Assembly (NCBI GenBank): GCA_023388355.1
Contig: JAEWGI010000040.1
Span: 1 to 31,826, forward strand
Direction: 5' to 3'
From: Pseudomonadota bacterium
GTDB lineage: Bacteria; Pseudomonadota; Gammaproteobacteria; Xanthomonadales; Xanthomonadaceae
DNA length: 31,826 nucleotides
Each line of letters opens with the position of its first letter. Within the stretch, counting starts at the first letter, position 1. Shown here piece after piece: positions 23,714-31,826 of the stretch. The position numbers and the translations under genes were made by a program. The notes under the pieces were generated by a model, which did no database searches, was not told the origin of the DNA, and saw only the letters and a program-made list of their open reading frames with translations.

Positions 23714-25075
23714 TCAGCCCCTCCCCTCGCCCACCCGCGCCGACAGCTGGTACCAGTCGACCTTGCGCGTCACCACCATGATCGCGGCCAGGATCATGAA
23801 CAGGAGTCCCGCACCGAGCACCAATGCGTTGTCCTCCGACACCAGCAGGCCGTAGAGCGCGGCGTACAGCGTGGCCAGCATCAGGGCGAAGCCGGTGCCG
23901 CGCATCCGGCTGCGCAGCACGTGCGAGAGGTAGAAGCCCAGCAGGCCGATGCAGGCCGCGCTCGCCGCCAGGTACGCGCGGCCGAAGTCGATGTGCTCGG
24001 ACAGGCTGACCAGCAGCAGGAAGAAGATCGCCAGCGCCAGCCCCACCAGCCCGTACTGGATCGGGTGGATGCGCAGCTGCTTGATCAGTTCGAACATGAA
24101 GAAGCCGACGAAGGTCAGCAGCACGAACAGGAGCCCGTACTTGGTCGCGCGTTCGGCCTGCAGGTAGGGATTGACCGGGTCGACCAGCGACACGCTCACG
24201 GCGTCGGGCTCGGGCGTCCACCACCCGCCCGGATACGCCTCCATGACGCTGGCCTGCGCGACCACCGACGGCTCCTGGAGCAGGCGCCGCTGCGCGTTGC
24301 TGGCCACCGCGGCCACCTGCCAGCGCGCGCGGAAGCCTTCGCCATCGACGTCGTGCTGGGGCGAAACGCCGTCGAACCTCGGATGCTTCCACGGCGAGGC
24401 CAGGCGCAGCTCGTTGTTGCGGGCCACCGGCAGCATGGCGAACGACTCGGTGCCGCGCAGCTGCAGCTCCAGGCGCGTGTCCAGCGCGATCCGTCCATCG
24501 GCCGGCGGCGGGTCCAGGCGCAGGTGCAGGCCGGGACCGTCGGCATGGCCGATGCCCTGCTCAAGCCGCGCCGCGCGCCCGTCCAGCTGCAGCTTCGGCG
24601 TGCCGCGCAGGCCGCGCACGTCGGCGATGCCCCAGCTCAGCCACGGCCGGCCGAGCTCGCGTTCGACACCCTGGGCGGCGGGCGGCAGGCGCAGGTCGAA
24701 CGAGGCGCTGGCCACGCCGTCCCACTGGTAGACGCGCACCTCGTGCAGCCCGCGCCGGCGGGTGTCGGGGTGCAGGGTGCCGCCGACGTCGAGCGTTTCG
24801 GGAAAGAACGTCCAGCGCCCTTCCGTCCGCCGCCGGACCGTGCGCGGCGCGCCGCCGTCCTCGTCGGCGACCTGCTCCTCCACGGTTTCGACCCAGGGCA
24901 CCACCAGCACCGGACCGGCGAACACCTGGCGGCCGCCGAAGTTGGCCGCCACGTCCCGCACCGCGCCCTCGCGCCAGACCTGCCGCTCCTGGATCACGCC
25001 GCGGATCATCATCAGCGGCAACAGGATCGCCAGGGTCATCCCCAGCACCATCATGATCTTCAGCCAAAGTCGCAT
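23714..25075 (-). CDS. creD: Inner membrane protein CreD
   Basis: This 453-residue protein matches CreD in size (E. coli 450) and plan. There is an N-terminal membrane helix (about 5-24), a large periplasmic domain (about 25-300) and a C-terminal cluster of about five to six helices (about 315-440). The segments ATKYGLLFVLLTFVGFFMFE and HPIQYGLVGLAL are characteristic. CreD is the effector gene of the CreBC regulon and is linked to envelope integrity and colicin E2 tolerance; its biochemistry is unknown. GGAGG lies seven bases before the ATG at 25075. It is 113 bases downstream of creC in the same direction, so co-transcription is likely. Confidence 0.93.
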   Translation of the reverse strand: MRLWLKIMMVLGMTLAILLPLMMIRGVIQERQVWREGAVRDVAANFGGRQVFAGPVLVVPWVETVEEQVADEDGGAPRTVRRRTEGRWTFFPETLDVGGTLHPDTRRRGLHEVRVYQWDGVASASFDLRLPPAAQGVERELGRPWLSWGIADVRGLRGTPKLQLDGRAARLEQGIGHADGPGLHLRLDPPPADGRIALDTRLELQLRGTESFAMLPVARNNELRLASPWKHPRFDGVSPQHDVDGEGFRARWQVAAVASNAQRRLLQEPSVVAQASVMEAYPGGWWTPEPDAVSVSLVDPVNPYLQAERATKYGLLFVLLTFVGFFMFELIKQLRIHPIQYGLVGLALAIFFLLLVSLSEHIDFGRAYLAASAACIGLLGFYLSHVLRSRMRGTGFALMLATLYAALYGLLVSEDNALVLGAGLLFMILAAIMVVTRKVDWYQLSARVGEGRG

Positions 25076-25188
25076 CGCACCGCCTCCATCAGGGAATGTC
25101 GGTGCACAGGCTCGGCCGCGCGCGCGTGGGGACGATGGCGGATGTGTGTGGCGGGGGTGAAGTGCGCCGCGGGCGCCATCCGGCCGCG

Positions 25189-26619
25189 CTACGCCGGCGG
25201 CAGCCTCACGGTCGCCACCGCGCCGCCGCCGTCGCGGTTGCGCAGGTCGGCCTCGCCGCCGTGCAGGGCCGCCACCTCGCGCACGAAGCCCAGGCCCAGG
25301 CCGCTGCTGCGCGCGCCGCTGCGCGGTCGCGGCAGCGAATAGAAGCGTTCGAACACGCGGCCCCCGGCGTAGTCCGGGATGCCCGGCCCCCGGTCGGCGA
25401 TCTCCAGGCGTAGGCCGGCGCCGTCGCGCGCGGCCCGGATCACGACCGTGCCTTCGGCGGGCGAGAAGTCGATGGCGTTGTCGAGCAGGTTGCCCAGCAG
25501 CTGCCGCAGCAGGAAGCGGTCGCCGCGCAGCGCGGGCAGGCCGGCGTCGATCCGTGCCTCCAGCCGCACGCCGGCTTCCGACGCCCGCAGCGCGGCGTCG
25601 GACAGCGCCTCGTCCACCAGCGCGCCCACGTCCACCGCTTCGGGCCGCTCGATGCGCTGGCGGTGTTCGACCTCGGCCAGCGCCAGCAGCTTGTCGATGG
25701 TGCGGGTGGCGCGCTCGCCCTGTTCGCGGATGGTGGCGGAGAAGCGCAGCCGGTCGGCTTCCGGCAGCGGCTGCTCGAGCAGCTCGGCCGCGCCCCGGAT
25801 CGCGGTCAGCGGCGACTTCAGCTCGTGGGTCAGGCTGTGCACGTACTGCTCGACGTACTGCTTGCCCTCCAGCCGGTCGCGCATCGTCTCCAGCGCCTCG
25901 CCCAGGTCCCGGAACTCGCCGGCGGCGCGCGGCAGGCTCGCCCGTTCGCCCTCGGTCACCGCGCGCGCGTACTGCCGCAGGCCACCGAGCTGGCGCGACA
26001 GCCACCAGGCCGCGAACAGCCCGATCGCCAGCGCCGCGCCCAGCAGCACCAGGCCCCAGCGGCGCACGATGCGCTCGCTGCGCTGGATGAACGGCTCGAT
26101 CGCGCGGTTGGGCTTGGACACCGTGAGCACGCCGACGATGCGGTCGTCGCCGTCGAGCATCGGCGCGGCCACGTACATCACCGACGAGGAATCGTCGTCC
26201 GGATCGCTGCGGGTCGAACGTGCGCCGTAGCGGCCGCGCAGGGTCAGGTAGACGTCGTTCCAGCGCGAATGGTCCTGGCCCAGCGCCAGCCCGGCCGAGT
26301 CGTAGACCACGATCCCGGCCGCGTCGGCCACCGTGATCCGGTAGCTCACCGCGTCCTTGCCGAAGTTCCAGATCCGCGCGCCGATGTCGCGCTGCTCCAG
26401 CGCGGCGATGCGTGCGGCGAAGCGGCCGTCGGCGATGCGCCCGGCCAGCATGTCGTCGGTGGCCAGCTCGGCGAGCACGTTGGCGGTGTCGGCCAGGGTG
26501 TCCTCCATCGCCTGGCGCACGCCCGGCTTGACCTCGGCGACGAACACCTGCAGCAGCAGGATCGCGGCGATCGCCACGATCACGAAGTAGCCCAGCAGGA
26601 TGCGCAGCCCGATCCGCAT
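25189..26619 (-). CDS. creC: Sensor histidine kinase CreC
   Basis: This 476-residue inner-membrane kinase is almost the same length as E. coli CreC (474). Helix one spans about 9-28. A periplasmic sensor domain (about 30-185) includes VVYDSAGLALGQDHSRW. Helix two spans about 188-207 and is followed by a HAMP-like linker. The phospho-acceptor is His265 in SLTHELKSPLT. The ATPase domain has Asn377 and Asn381, DRGPGIP (409-415) and GLGLG (440-444). Partner CreB is seven bases upstream in the same direction. CreBC responds to growth in minimal medium or on fermentation products, and to cell-wall damage in some species. The frame is open further upstream inside creB, but MRIGLRILLGYF is the natural start. 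Confidence 0.93.
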   Translation of the reverse strand: MRIGLRILLGYFVIVAIAAILLLQVFVAEVKPGVRQAMEDTLADTANVLAELATDDMLAGRIADGRFAARIAALEQRDIGARIWNFGKDAVSYRITVADAAGIVVYDSAGLALGQDHSRWNDVYLTLRGRYGARSTRSDPDDDSSSVMYVAAPMLDGDDRIVGVLTVSKPNRAIEPFIQRSERIVRRWGLVLLGAALAIGLFAAWWLSRQLGGLRQYARAVTEGERASLPRAAGEFRDLGEALETMRDRLEGKQYVEQYVHSLTHELKSPLTAIRGAAELLEQPLPEADRLRFSATIREQGERATRTIDKLLALAEVEHRQRIERPEAVDVGALVDEALSDAALRASEAGVRLEARIDAGLPALRGDRFLLRQLLGNLLDNAIDFSPAEGTVVIRAARDGAGLRLEIADRGPGIPDYAGGRVFERFYSLPRPRSGARSSGLGLGFVREVAALHGGEADLRNRDGGGAVATVRLPPA

Positions 26620-26626
26620 GCCGCGC

Positions 26627-27310
26627 TCAGCCCGGGTCGAGCGAATAGCCCAGACCGCGGTGGGTGCGGATCGGGTCGGCGGCGGGCGCGACCGCGTGCA
26701 GCTTCGCGCGCAGGGTCTTGACGTGGGTATCGATGGTGCGGTCGCCGGTCTCGAGCGCATCGCCCCAGACCCTGTCCATCAACTGCCCCCGGCTGAGCAC
26801 CGCGCCCGGTCGCGCCAGCAGCGCGGCCAGCAGGCCGTACTCGTATCGGGTCAGCTCCAGCAACCGGCCGCGGTAGCGCACGCGCAGGCCTTCGGGGTCG
26901 TGTTCGAAGCCGGCCGCATCCGGCGCGCGCGCGGCCACTTCGCCGCCAGCCTGCACCCGGCGCAGCACCGCCTGCACCCGCGCCACCAGTTCGCGCGGCG
27001 AGAAGGGCTTGGACACGTAGTCGTCGGCGCCCAGTTCGAAGCCGCGGATGCGGTCGGCCTCCTCCTGGCGCGCGGTCAGGAAGATCACCGGCAGGTCGCG
27101 CCCCTCGCGCAGCTTCCGGCACAGGGCGAATCCGCCCAGGTCGGGCAAGCCCACATCCAGGATCGCCAGGTCGAACGCTTCCGCGTCCGCCGCCCGCAGC
27201 GCCTCGCCCGCGGTCAGGCAGTGGGTGGCCGCGTGGCCTTCCTCGCGCAGGGCGTAGAGGACGGTGGCGGCGATGGCGGGTTCGTCTTCGACGAGCAGGA
27301 TGCGGGGCAT
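26627..27310 (-). CDS. creB: Response regulator CreB
   Basis: This 227-residue OmpR-type regulator has receiver residues Glu8, Asp9, Asp52 (in LDVGLPDLGG), Thr79 and Lys101, then a winged-helix domain (about 125-225) with GDRTIDTHVKTLRAKL as recognition segment. CreB normally binds tags of the form TTCAC-N6-TTCAC; I found no full tag here. The start MPRILLVEDEP at 27310 is clear, because upstream codons translate a heptamer repeat. creC and creD follow. creA, often first in this operon, is absent from the window. The 77-base heptamer array at 27317-27393 is in its leader and no Shine-Dalgarno is visible. Confidence 0.93.
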   Translation of the reverse strand: MPRILLVEDEPAIAATVLYALREEGHAATHCLTAGEALRAADAEAFDLAILDVGLPDLGGFALCRKLREGRDLPVIFLTARQEEADRIRGFELGADDYVSKPFSPRELVARVQAVLRRVQAGGEVAARAPDAAGFEHDPEGLRVRYRGRLLELTRYEYGLLAALLARPGAVLSRGQLMDRVWGDALETGDRTIDTHVKTLRAKLHAVAPAADPIRTHRGLGYSLDPG

Positions 27311-27316
27311 GGGGCC

Positions 27317-27393
27317 GTGATTGGTGATTGGTGATTGGTGATTGGTGATTGGTGATGGGTGGTGGGTGGTGGGTGGTGGGTGGTGGGTGGTGG
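27317..27393 (-). repeat. Eleven-unit heptamer array in the creB leader
   Basis: Reading the creB mRNA sense, five perfect CCACCAC units, one hybrid CCATCAC and five perfect CAATCAC units follow without interruption. They end six bases (GGCCCC) before the ATG. The hybrid unit bridges the two types. The sense strand has no G within the array. Perfect tandem 7-mers can change copy number by strand slippage. Confidence 0.9.
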
Positions 27394-27488
27394 CTGGACA
27401 GCCGGACTGCCGCGGCGGGCCGGCGGATGCCATCATGCCGCCAACCGCCCGGGTCCGTCAGCTACGATCCATCCCTGCCTGCCCTTTC

Positions 27489-27516
27489 GAATCACCAATC
27501 ACCAATCACCAATCAC
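27489..27516 (+). repeat. Four-unit heptamer array in the rlmJ leader
   Basis: GAATCAC followed by three CAATCAC units ends six bases (GAACCC) before the rlmJ ATG. The unit, the mRNA sense and the distance to the start codon are the same as in the divergent creB leader, so the two arrays form an inverted repeat about 100 bases apart. Confidence 0.9.
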
Positions 27517-27522
27517 GAACCC

Positions 27523-28383
27523 ATGAACTACCGCCACGCCTACCACGCCGGCAACCACGCCGACGTCCTCAAGCACAGCGTCCTGCTCGCGCTGTGCGAG
27601 GCGCTGGCGGCCAAGCCGGCACCGTGCTTCGCGCTCGACACCCATGCCGGGCGCGGGCTGTACAGCCTCGACGACGAAGCCGCGCGCCGTACCGGCGAAG
27701 CGGTCGAGGGGGTGGGCACGCTGCTGCGGCGCGCGCGCGGGGTGCCGGCGCTGGACCGCTACCGCGAGGCGATCGCCGCCTGCCGCGCGCGCCACGGCGA
27801 CAGCGCGTATCCCGGCTCGCCCTGGCTGCTGGCGCATGCGCTGCGCGAGCACGACGCCATCGCCTGCTGCGAAGTGCAGCCCGACGAGGCCGCAGCGCTC
27901 CGGCGCTGCTTCGCCGGCGATCCGCGCGTGGGCGTGCACCAGCGCGACGGCTATGCGGCGGTTGCCGCGCTGCTGCCGCCGAAATCCGGCGCGACCCGCA
28001 TCGGCCGCGGCCTGGTGCTGGTCGATCCGCCCTACGAGGCCCAACGCGCGGAGTTCGATCCGGTGCTGGCCGCGCTGCGCGCGGGCCTGACGCGCTGGCC
28101 GCAGGGCATGTTCGTGCTGTGGTATCCGATCAAGCAGCGGCTGACGCTCAAGCCGTTCCTGCGCCGCGCCGCGCACCTGCCGGCGAAGTCGGTGCTGATT
28201 GCCGAGCTGATGGTGCGGCCGGAGGAATCGGCGCTGCGCATGAACGGCAGCGGCCTGCTGCTGTGCAATCCGCCGTGGCGCTTCGAGGACGTGCTTGCCG
28301 ACCTGCTGCCGGCGCTGCAGACCGCGCTGACGCCAACGGGCGGGGCGCACCGGCTGCAGTGGCTGCGTACCGCGGACGCCTGA
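27523..28383 (+). CDS. rlmJ: 23S rRNA (adenine-2030-N6)-methyltransferase RlmJ
   Basis: This 286-residue enzyme methylates A2030 of 23S rRNA using S-adenosylmethionine. The N-terminus MNYRHAYHAGNHADVLKH is the hallmark of the family. DTHAGRGLY (39-47) is the cofactor motif and VDPPYE (167-172) the N6-adenine catalytic motif. The size equals E. coli RlmJ (280). The start is fixed by the conserved N-terminus and lies just after the heptamer array. It diverges from creB and is followed by mfd 106 bases later in the same direction. Loss in E. coli has mild effects, so it is a housekeeping RNA-modification gene. Confidence 0.95.
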   Translation: MNYRHAYHAGNHADVLKHSVLLALCEALAAKPAPCFALDTHAGRGLYSLDDEAARRTGEAVEGVGTLLRRARGVPALDRYREAIAACRARHGDSAYPGSPWLLAHALREHDAIACCEVQPDEAAALRRCFAGDPRVGVHQRDGYAAVAALLPPKSGATRIGRGLVLVDPPYEAQRAEFDPVLAALRAGLTRWPQGMFVLWYPIKQRLTLKPFLRRAAHLPAKSVLIAELMVRPEESALRMNGSGLLLCNPPWRFEDVLADLLPALQTALTPTGGAHRLQWLRTADA

Positions 28384-28422
28384 GCGCCGCCGCCCCGCCC
28401 GGACCCGGCCCGCCGCGCACGT

Positions 28423-28428
28423 TAAAAT
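28423..28428 (+). promoter_or_regulatory. Possible -10 element for mfd
   Basis: TAAAAT in an AT-rich island (GTTAAAATAT) is the only promoter-like hexamer in the rlmJ-mfd gap, matching TATAAT at five of six positions and lying about 60 bases before the mfd ATG. No convincing -35 box is found 16-18 bases upstream. Confidence 0.3.
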
Positions 28429-28489
28429 ATGCGCTTTCGCACGCTGGCAGCGCCGCTGCCGGCGTCGTCGTGCTTGTCGGAACCGATTG

Positions 28490-31400
28490 ATGCCCGCAGA
28501 TTTCCCCGCCCCGCCGCTGCCGCGCCCGGGCCAGCCCCGCGCCTGGTGGCGCGCCCCCGCCAGCCGCAGCGCACTGGCCTGGCACGCCGCGCGCGCTGCC
28601 CGCGCGCACGAGGCGCCGCTGCTGCTGGTCGCGCGCGACACCCACGCCGCGCACCAGCTCGAAGCCGACCTGCACACCCTGCTCGGCAATGACGCGGAGC
28701 TGCCGGTGGTGGCGTTCCCGGACTGGGAAACCCTGCCCTGGGACCGCTTCAGCCCGCATCCGGACATCGTCTCCCAGCGCCTGTCCACCCTGCTGCGACT
28801 GCCTGCGCTGACCCGCCCGGCGATCGTGATCGTGCCGGTGCAGACGCTGCTCCAGCGCCTGCCACCGCCGCGATACGCGATCGGCGGCACCTTCGATGTG
28901 CGGGTCGGCCAGACCTTCGACCTCGACGCGGAAAAGCGCCGGCTGGAAAGCGCGGGCTACCGCAACGTGCCGCAGGTGTTCGACCCGGGCGACTTCGCGG
29001 TGCGCGGCGGCCTGCTCGACGTCTATCCGATGGGTGCCGCCGGCCCCTATCGCGTGGAGCTGTTCGACGACGAGATCGAATCGATCCGCGGCTTCGATCC
29101 CGAGACCCAGCGTTCGCTCGACCGGGTCGACGCGGTGCGCATGCTGCCCGGGCGCGAGGTGCCCACCGACGCGGACGCGCTGGCGGCGGCCTTCGATGCG
29201 CTGCGCGAGCGCTTCGACATCGACACCCGCCGCAGCGCCCTGGCCCAGGACCTCAAGGCCGGCATCGCGCCGGCCGGCATCGAGTACTACCTGCCGCTGT
29301 TCTTCGACGCCACCGCGACCCTGTTCGACTACCTCGCGCCGCGCACCCTGCCGCTGGTCGACGAGGGCGCGCTGGAGGCGGCCGACCACTTCTGGAAGCA
29401 GGCCGGCGAGCGCCACGAACAGCTGCGCCACGACATCGAGCGCCCGATCCTGCCGCCGGACGAGCTGTGGATGGCGCCCGACGCCCTGCGTGAACGGCTC
29501 AACCGGAGCGACCGGATCGAACTGTGCGGCGCAGCCCACGCGCGCCACGCGCAGGCCGCGGCGCTCGGCGACCAGCCCGCGCCATCGCTGCCGCTGGCGC
29601 TGCGCGACAGCGAGCCGGGGGCCGCGCTCAGGTCGTTCCTGTCCAGCTACGGCGGTCGCAGCCTGGTCGCCGCCGATTCGGCCGGCCGCCGCGAGGCCTT
29701 GCTGGAAATGCTGGACGCGGCCGGCCTGAAGCCCGAGGTGCTGGCCGATTTCAACGCGTTCCTCGGGACCCGGGCAGTGCCTTCCCCCGGGGCCCCGTCC
29801 TTCGCCATTGCCGTGGCGCCGCTGGAGGACGGCTTCGCGCTCGATGCGCCCAGGATCGCCATCCTCACCGAGCGCCAGCTGTTCCCCGAACGCGCCTCGC
29901 AGCCGCGCCGGCGCAAACGTGCCGGGCGCGAGCCCGAGGCGATCATCCGCGACCTCGGCGAGCTGGCCGAAGGCGCGCCGATCGTGCACGAGGACCACGG
30001 CGTCGGCCGCTATCGCGGACTGGTCACGCTCGAAGCCGGCGGACAGGCCGGCGAATACCTCGACATCGAATACGCCAAGGGCGACCGCCTGTACGTTCCG
30101 GTTGCGCAACTGCAGCTGGTCAGCCGCTACTCCGGCGCCTCGCCCGACACCGCGCCGCTGCACTCGCTTGGCGGCGAGCAGTGGAGCAAGGCCAAGCGCA
30201 AGGCGCAGGAGAAGGTGCACGACGTCGCCGCCGAACTGCTCGAGATCCAGGCCAAGCGCCAGGCGCGTGCCGGGCTTGCCCTGCAGGTCGACCGCGCGAT
30301 GTACGAGCCCTTTGCCGCGACCTTCCCGTTCGAGGAAACGCCCGACCAGCACGGGGCGATCGAGGCGGTGATCCGCGACCTCGGCTCGAGCCAGCCGATG
30401 GACCGCGTGGTCTGCGGCGACGTCGGCTTCGGCAAGACCGAAGTTGCGGTGCGCGCGGCCTTCGTAGCAGCGGCCGCCGGCAAACAGGTGGCGGTGCTGG
30501 TGCCCACCACCCTGCTGGCCGAGCAGCACTACCGCAACTTCCGCGACCGCTTCGCCGACTGGCCGCTCAAGGTCGAGGTGTTGTCGCGCTTCAAGAGCAC
30601 CAGGGAGATCAAGGCCGAGCTGGAGAAGCTGGCCGAAGGCACGATCGACGTCATCGTCGGCACCCACCGCCTGCTGCAGAAGGACGTGAAGTTCAAGGAC
30701 CTCGGCCTGGTCATCGTCGACGAGGAGCAGCGCTTCGGCGTGCGCCAGAAGGAGGCGCTCAAGGCGCTGCGCGCCAACGTGCACCTGCTCACCCTCACCG
30801 CCACGCCGATCCCGCGCACGCTGAACATGGCCATGGCCGGACTGCGCGACCTGTCGATCATCGCCACCCCGCCCGCGCACCGGCTGGCGGTTCAGACCTT
30901 CGTCCACGCCTGGGACGACGCCATGCTGCGCGAAGCCTTCCAGCGCGAGCTCGCGCGCGGCGGCCAGGTCTACTTCCTGCACAACGACGTGGAGAGCATC
31001 GGCCGCATGCAGCGCCAGCTGCAGGAGCTGGTGCCGGACGCGCGCATCGGCATCGCCCACGGGCAGATGCCGGAGCGCGAGCTGGAAAAGGTGATGCTCG
31101 ACTTCCACAAGCAGCGCTTCAACGTGCTGCTGTGCTCGACCATCATCGAATCGGGCATCGACATCCCCAACGCCAACACCATCATCATCAACCGCGCCGA
31201 CAGGTTCGGCCTGGCCCAGCTGCACCAGCTGCGCGGCCGCGTCGGCCGCTCGCATCACCGCGCCTACGCCTACCTGGTCGTGCCCGATCCGCGCTCGATC
31301 ACCTCCGATGCGCAGAAGCGGCTGGACGCGATCGCATCGATGGACGAACTCGGGGCCGGCTTCACCCTGGCCACCCACGACCTGGAGATCCGCGGCGCGG

Positions 31401-31826
31401 GCGAACTGCTGGGCGAGGACCAGAGCGGGCAGATGGCCGAGGTCGGCTTCAGCCTCTACACCGAGCTGCTCGAGCGCGCGGTGCGCTCGATCCGCCAGGG
31501 CAATCTGCCGGATATCGACGAGCCCGCCTACCGCGGCGCGGAAGTCGAACTGCACGCACCGGCACTGATCCCCGAAGACTATCTGCCCGACGTGCACACG
31601 CGCCTGACCCTGTACAAGCGCATCAGCTCGGCGCGCGACGAGGACGGGCTGCGCGAACTGCAGGTGGAGATGATCGACCGCTTCGGCCTGCTGCCCGACC
31701 CGACGAAGCTGCTGTTCGCCACCGCCGAACTGAAGCTTGCGGCCACCGGGCTGGGCATCGCCAAGATCGACATCGGCGCCAGCGGCGGGCGGGTGAAGTT
31801 CGTCGAGAAGCCGTCGGTCGACCCCA
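28490..31826 (+). CDS. mfd: Transcription-repair coupling factor Mfd (3' end outside window)
   Basis: The first 1112 codons are present; the usual length is about 1150, so only the last few dozen residues are missing. Mfd removes RNA polymerase stalled at DNA damage and recruits UvrA. The N-terminal UvrB-like module includes PDWETLPWDRFSPHPDIVSQ. The RNA-polymerase-interacting CarD-like domain begins near residue 495 (APIVHEDHGVGRY). The helicase motor has Walker A GDVGFGKT (643-650), DEEQ (744-747), TATPIPRTL, the translocation segment and QLRGRVGRS. The reading frame is uninterrupted. The start MPADFPAPPLPRPGQ follows a weak ribosome site (GTCGGAACC). Identification is secure. Confidence 0.97.
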   Translation, partial: MPADFPAPPLPRPGQPRAWWRAPASRSALAWHAARAARAHEAPLLLVARDTHAAHQLEADLHTLLGNDAELPVVAFPDWETLPWDRFSPHPDIVSQRLSTLLRLPALTRPAIVIVPVQTLLQRLPPPRYAIGGTFDVRVGQTFDLDAEKRRLESAGYRNVPQVFDPGDFAVRGGLLDVYPMGAAGPYRVELFDDEIESIRGFDPETQRSLDRVDAVRMLPGREVPTDADALAAAFDALRERFDIDTRRSALAQDLKAGIAPAGIEYYLPLFFDATATLFDYLAPRTLPLVDEGALEAADHFWKQAGERHEQLRHDIERPILPPDELWMAPDALRERLNRSDRIELCGAAHARHAQAAALGDQPAPSLPLALRDSEPGAALRSFLSSYGGRSLVAADSAGRREALLEMLDAAGLKPEVLADFNAFLGTRAVPSPGAPSFAIAVAPLEDGFALDAPRIAILTERQLFPERASQPRRRKRAGREPEAIIRDLGELAEGAPIVHEDHGVGRYRGLVTLEAGGQAGEYLDIEYAKGDRLYVPVAQLQLVSRYSGASPDTAPLHSLGGEQWSKAKRKAQEKVHDVAAELLEIQAKRQARAGLALQVDRAMYEPFAATFPFEETPDQHGAIEAVIRDLGSSQPMDRVVCGDVGFGKTEVAVRAAFVAAAAGKQVAVLVPTTLLAEQHYRNFRDRFADWPLKVEVLSRFKSTREIKAELEKLAEGTIDVIVGTHRLLQKDVKFKDLGLVIVDEEQRFGVRQKEALKALRANVHLLTLTATPIPRTLNMAMAGLRDLSIIATPPAHRLAVQTFVHAWDDAMLREAFQRELARGGQVYFLHNDVESIGRMQRQLQELVPDARIGIAHGQMPERELEKVMLDFHKQRFNVLLCSTIIESGIDIPNANTIIINRADRFGLAQLHQLRGRVGRSHHRAYAYLVVPDPRSITSDAQKRLDAIASMDELGAGFTLATHDLEIRGAGELLGEDQSGQMAEVGFSLYTELLERAVRSIRQGNLPDIDEPAYRGAEVELHAPALIPEDYLPDVHTRLTLYKRISSARDEDGLRELQVEMIDRFGLLPDPTKLLFATAELKLAATGLGIAKIDIGASGGRVKFVEKPSVDP

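Noticed and set aside
25076..25188. Cre tag (TTCAC-N6-TTCAC) before creD
   Set aside because: Only one half-site is intact; the second has three of five bases. This is too weak to annotate.
27311..27522. CRISPR-like array at the creB/rlmJ junction
   Set aside because: Units are 7 bases, contiguous and without spacers, and no cas gene is present.

Overview
The window is GC-rich, almost fully coding bacterial chromosome. It fits a gammaproteobacterium of the Xanthomonadaceae (Lysobacter, Luteimonas or Xanthomonas-like). The reasons are the tig-clpP-clpX-lon-hup order preceded by a tRNA cluster, an NAD-type isocitrate dehydrogenase, a phoB-phoR-ppk-ppx cluster and the overall protein resemblance. 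This placement is inference from recognised families; no database search was run. There is no prophage, insertion sequence, integrase or CRISPR array, so this is core genome. The unusual material lies in the intergenic DNA.

Layout. Positions 1-6319, minus strand, are a protein quality-control block: trigger factor (tig), the ClpP peptidase, the ClpX unfoldase, the Lon protease and the start of a HU gene. lon has a convincing sigma-32 (heat shock) promoter. Positions 6320-7469 hold five minus-strand tRNA genes (Pro, Arg, His, Lys, Leu in transcription order). Between tRNA-Leu and tig lies a 498-base non-coding stretch with decayed tandem copies of the tRNA-Leu 3' end and its flank. Positions 7665-11484 carry a Bax-inhibitor-1 family membrane protein (plus strand), then an NhaC-type antiporter, NAD-isocitrate dehydrogenase and a glutaredoxin (minus strand). 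Positions 11657-19292, plus strand, carry a BepA-like periplasmic metalloprotease/chaperone and then phoB-phoR-ppk-ppx. Three 11-bp-spaced Pho half-sites precede phoB, and phoR/ppk and ppk/ppx overlap by 4 bases. Positions 19387-21055 hold a GT4 glycosyltransferase overlapping a PAP2 phosphatase, also preceded by 11-bp-spaced Pho-like repeats. Positions 21195-22678, minus strand, hold an overlapping GNAT acetyltransferase and carbon-nitrogen hydrolase. Positions 22808-23545 hold an orphan methyltransferase-like gene. Positions 23714-27310, minus strand, are creB-creC-creD. rlmJ and mfd (cut by the window end) follow on the plus strand.

How the genes fit together. Three themes stand out: protein folding and turnover (tig, clpXP, lon, bepA); phosphate sensing and storage (phoBR, ppk, ppx, and perhaps the GT4-PAP2 pair as membrane-lipid remodelling); and envelope or metabolic sensing (creBCD).

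The two most unusual observations are non-coding. First, decayed tandem repeats of about 130 bases downstream of tRNA-Leu contain the tRNA's own 3' end, recalling the rtT repeats downstream of Escherichia coli tyrT. Second, arrays of 7-base repeats lie directly before the start codons of creB, rlmJ and phoR. In creB and rlmJ the array is the same heptamer, in the same mRNA sense, ending exactly 6 bases before the ATG.
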